Assembly (NCBI GenBank): GCA_021781075.1
Contig: JAJXXN010000301.1
Location: 1-13,636, forward strand
DNA: 13,636 bases
Source: Acidobacteriota bacterium
GTDB lineage: Bacteria; Acidobacteriota; Terriglobia; Terriglobales; Acidobacteriaceae
Direction of reading: 5' to 3'
In this document: positions 12,313 through 13,636 of the stretch, one piece after another
Layout: each line of letters begins with the position of its first letter
Numbering within the stretch: the first letter of the stretch is position 1
The notes under the pieces: model-generated
The model's database searches: none
Told to the model about the DNA's origin: nothing
Seen by the model: only the letters and a program-made list of their open reading frames with translations
Made by a program: the position numbers and the translations under genes

Positions 12313-13636
12313 ATGACGATCTCCCACATTTCCGTCCGCGGGGCGCGCCAGCACAATCTTCAGGACATCAACGTCCGCATCCCACGCAACGCCCTCACGG
12401 TGATTACCGGCCTTTCCGGCTCAGGCAAAAGCTCACTGGCCTTTGACACCATCTACGCCGAGGGGCAGCGCCGGTATGTGGAAACGCTCTCCGCCTACGC
12501 GCGACAGTTCCTCGACCAGCTCGAACGCCCCGACGTTGACTCCATTGAGGGGCTGAGCCCGGCCATCAGCATCGAGCAGAAAACCACCAGCCGCAGCCCC
12601 CGCTCCACCGTTGGCACCATCACCGAAATCTACGATTACTTGCGCCTGCTTTACTCCTCCGTCGGAACCCCGCACTGCCCCAACTGCGGCCGCCCCATCT
12701 CAAGGCAAAGCGCGGAGCAGATTGTCCAACGCATCCTGCAGATGAGCGCGGGCGAGCGTGTCACCATCATGGCGCCGGTCGTGCGCGGCCGCAAGGGCGA
12801 GTTCCGCGAGCTGCTCGATGAACTCGACCAGCAGGGCTTCCGCGCCCGCATCGACGGCGAAATCATGGACCTTGAGGAGCCGGTGGCACTCGACAAACGC
12901 AAGAACCACAGCATTGAAGCCATCATTGACCGCATCCTGCTGCGGGATGATGCGCCCTCAAAAACCTTCGGCTCAAAAACCGCCGCCACCGCCAAAGCAC
13001 CGGTTGAAAAACGCCTGGAGGCGGCGGTCTCGCAGTCCCTGCAACTGGCCAATGGACTGGTGCTGGTGGCCATGAGCAATGGCGAGGAGCAATTGTTTTC
13101 CTCCTCGATGGCCTGCCCGGATTGCGGCCTGGATGTGCCCAAGCTTGAACCACGCAGCTTTTCGTTCAACTCCACTTTCGGCGCCTGCCCGGAGTGCCAC
13201 GGCCTCGGCTCACTCTATGACCTCGACCCGGCCAAAATCATTACCGACTGGTCAAAGCCGCTCCTTGATGGCGGCCTCGGGCCCGGCTCATCCTCGCAAT
13301 ATCTTCTCAAGCTCATTCATCTGGCCGCGACGAAATACGGAATCGACCTGAAGACGCCCTTCGAGGACCTGCCGGCAAAGCAGCAACACATCCTTGTTTA
13401 TGGCCCGCCCAAAAACGAGGCCCCGCGCACCGGGTTCCACGGCATTCTCGCCTACTTGCGCGATTCCATCGAGGACGCGCAGTCGGACCAGTACCGCGAG
13501 TACATGATGAACTACATGTCGGCGACGCCGTGCCCCGCTTGCCGCGGCAAACGGCTTCGCCCCGAGTCTCTCGCGGTCAAGATCGGCGGCCTCTCCATCG
13601 CCGACTTCACCGCCCTGCCGATGAAAAAGGCCCTCG
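12313..13636 (+). CDS. uvrA: Excinuclease ABC subunit A, N-terminal part
   Basis: The damage-recognition ATPase of nucleotide excision repair, working with UvrB and UvrC. The first 441 residues are inside the window; the family is about 950, so more than half lies beyond the right edge. Visible are ISVRGARQHNL, Walker A GLSGSGKSS (33-41), YAEGQRRYVETLSAYARQFL, GLSPAISIEQKTTSRSPRSTVGT (80-102) and CPNCG (122-126). The first zinc module has Cys268-x2-Cys271 and Cys292-x2-Cys295 separated by the typical EPRSFSFN run. ACRGKRLRPESLAV occurs near the cut. The frame is open throughout. The ATG at 12313 matches the family start but has only a weak ribosome site. Divergent from the small membrane protein gene. 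Confidence 0.97.
   Translation, partial: MTISHISVRGARQHNLQDINVRIPRNALTVITGLSGSGKSSLAFDTIYAEGQRRYVETLSAYARQFLDQLERPDVDSIEGLSPAISIEQKTTSRSPRSTVGTITEIYDYLRLLYSSVGTPHCPNCGRPISRQSAEQIVQRILQMSAGERVTIMAPVVRGRKGEFRELLDELDQQGFRARIDGEIMDLEEPVALDKRKNHSIEAIIDRILLRDDAPSKTFGSKTAATAKAPVEKRLEAAVSQSLQLANGLVLVAMSNGEEQLFSSSMACPDCGLDVPKLEPRSFSFNSTFGACPECHGLGSLYDLDPAKIITDWSKPLLDGGLGPGSSSQYLLKLIHLAATKYGIDLKTPFEDLPAKQQHILVYGPPKNEAPRTGFHGILAYLRDSIEDAQSDQYREYMMNYMSATPCPACRGKRLRPESLAVKIGGLSIADFTALPMKKAL

Noticed and set aside
1..13636. CRISPR arrays, IS elements, tRNA or rRNA genes, phage defence genes
   Set aside because: I looked for regular direct repeats with spacers, transposase frames and cloverleaf-like or rRNA sequences and found none. 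All large frames are explained by metabolic, envelope or repair genes.

Overview
The window is a GC-rich, gene-dense stretch of bacterial chromosome. It carries housekeeping and metabolic genes, with no mobile element, phage gene, CRISPR array, tRNA or rRNA that I could see. The mix of genes suggests a Gram-negative soil-type bacterium. Acidobacteriota is my best guess, but it rests on general resemblance, not on a marker gene. Supporting points are an outer-membrane beta-barrel protein ending in Phe, a lone STN-type secretin/TonB short domain on a Pro/Gln-rich protein, an adjacent icd-mdh pair and a pyruvoyl-type arginine decarboxylase.

Left part (1-2457). The 5' part of purB (adenylosuccinate lyase) runs off the left edge on the minus strand. 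A small CGDC glutaredoxin-like gene lies 14 bp upstream of it. A cupin (DUF985-type) gene on the plus strand converges on tadA and overlaps it by 4 bp.

Putrescine operon (2011-5123, minus strand). In transcription order this is pyruvoyl-dependent arginine decarboxylase (pdaD-like), N-carbamoylputrescine amidase (aguB), agmatine deiminase (aguA) and tadA. The first three make a complete route: arginine to agmatine to N-carbamoylputrescine to putrescine. aguA and tadA are joined by an ATGA stop/start overlap. aguB may be joined to aguA by a GTGA overlap. Two strong hairpins lie in front of pdaD and in front of aguB. In both, the only imperfect position becomes a G-U pair only when the minus strand is transcribed, so both look like RNA elements of this operon.

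TCA-cycle pair (5433-7891, plus strand). NADP-type isocitrate dehydrogenase is followed by LDH-like malate dehydrogenase, with a perfect 8-3-8 dyad just before the mdh ribosome site.

Right part (8100-13636). A secreted beta-barrel protein converges on a two-gene minus-strand unit: a secreted protein of unknown function, then a membrane-anchored alpha/beta hydrolase. A secreted STN-domain protein is divergent from that unit and ends at a long bidirectional hairpin. On the far side is a 56-residue single-span membrane protein. The window ends in the first 441 codons of uvrA, which has a good sigma-70-like promoter.

The observations most worth a second look are the pdaD-aguB-aguA-tadA operon with its paired hairpins, a degenerate GGGA-type heptamer repeat in three intergenic spots, two GTGA-N7-TCAC dyads, and the two unrecognised or stripped-down secreted proteins.
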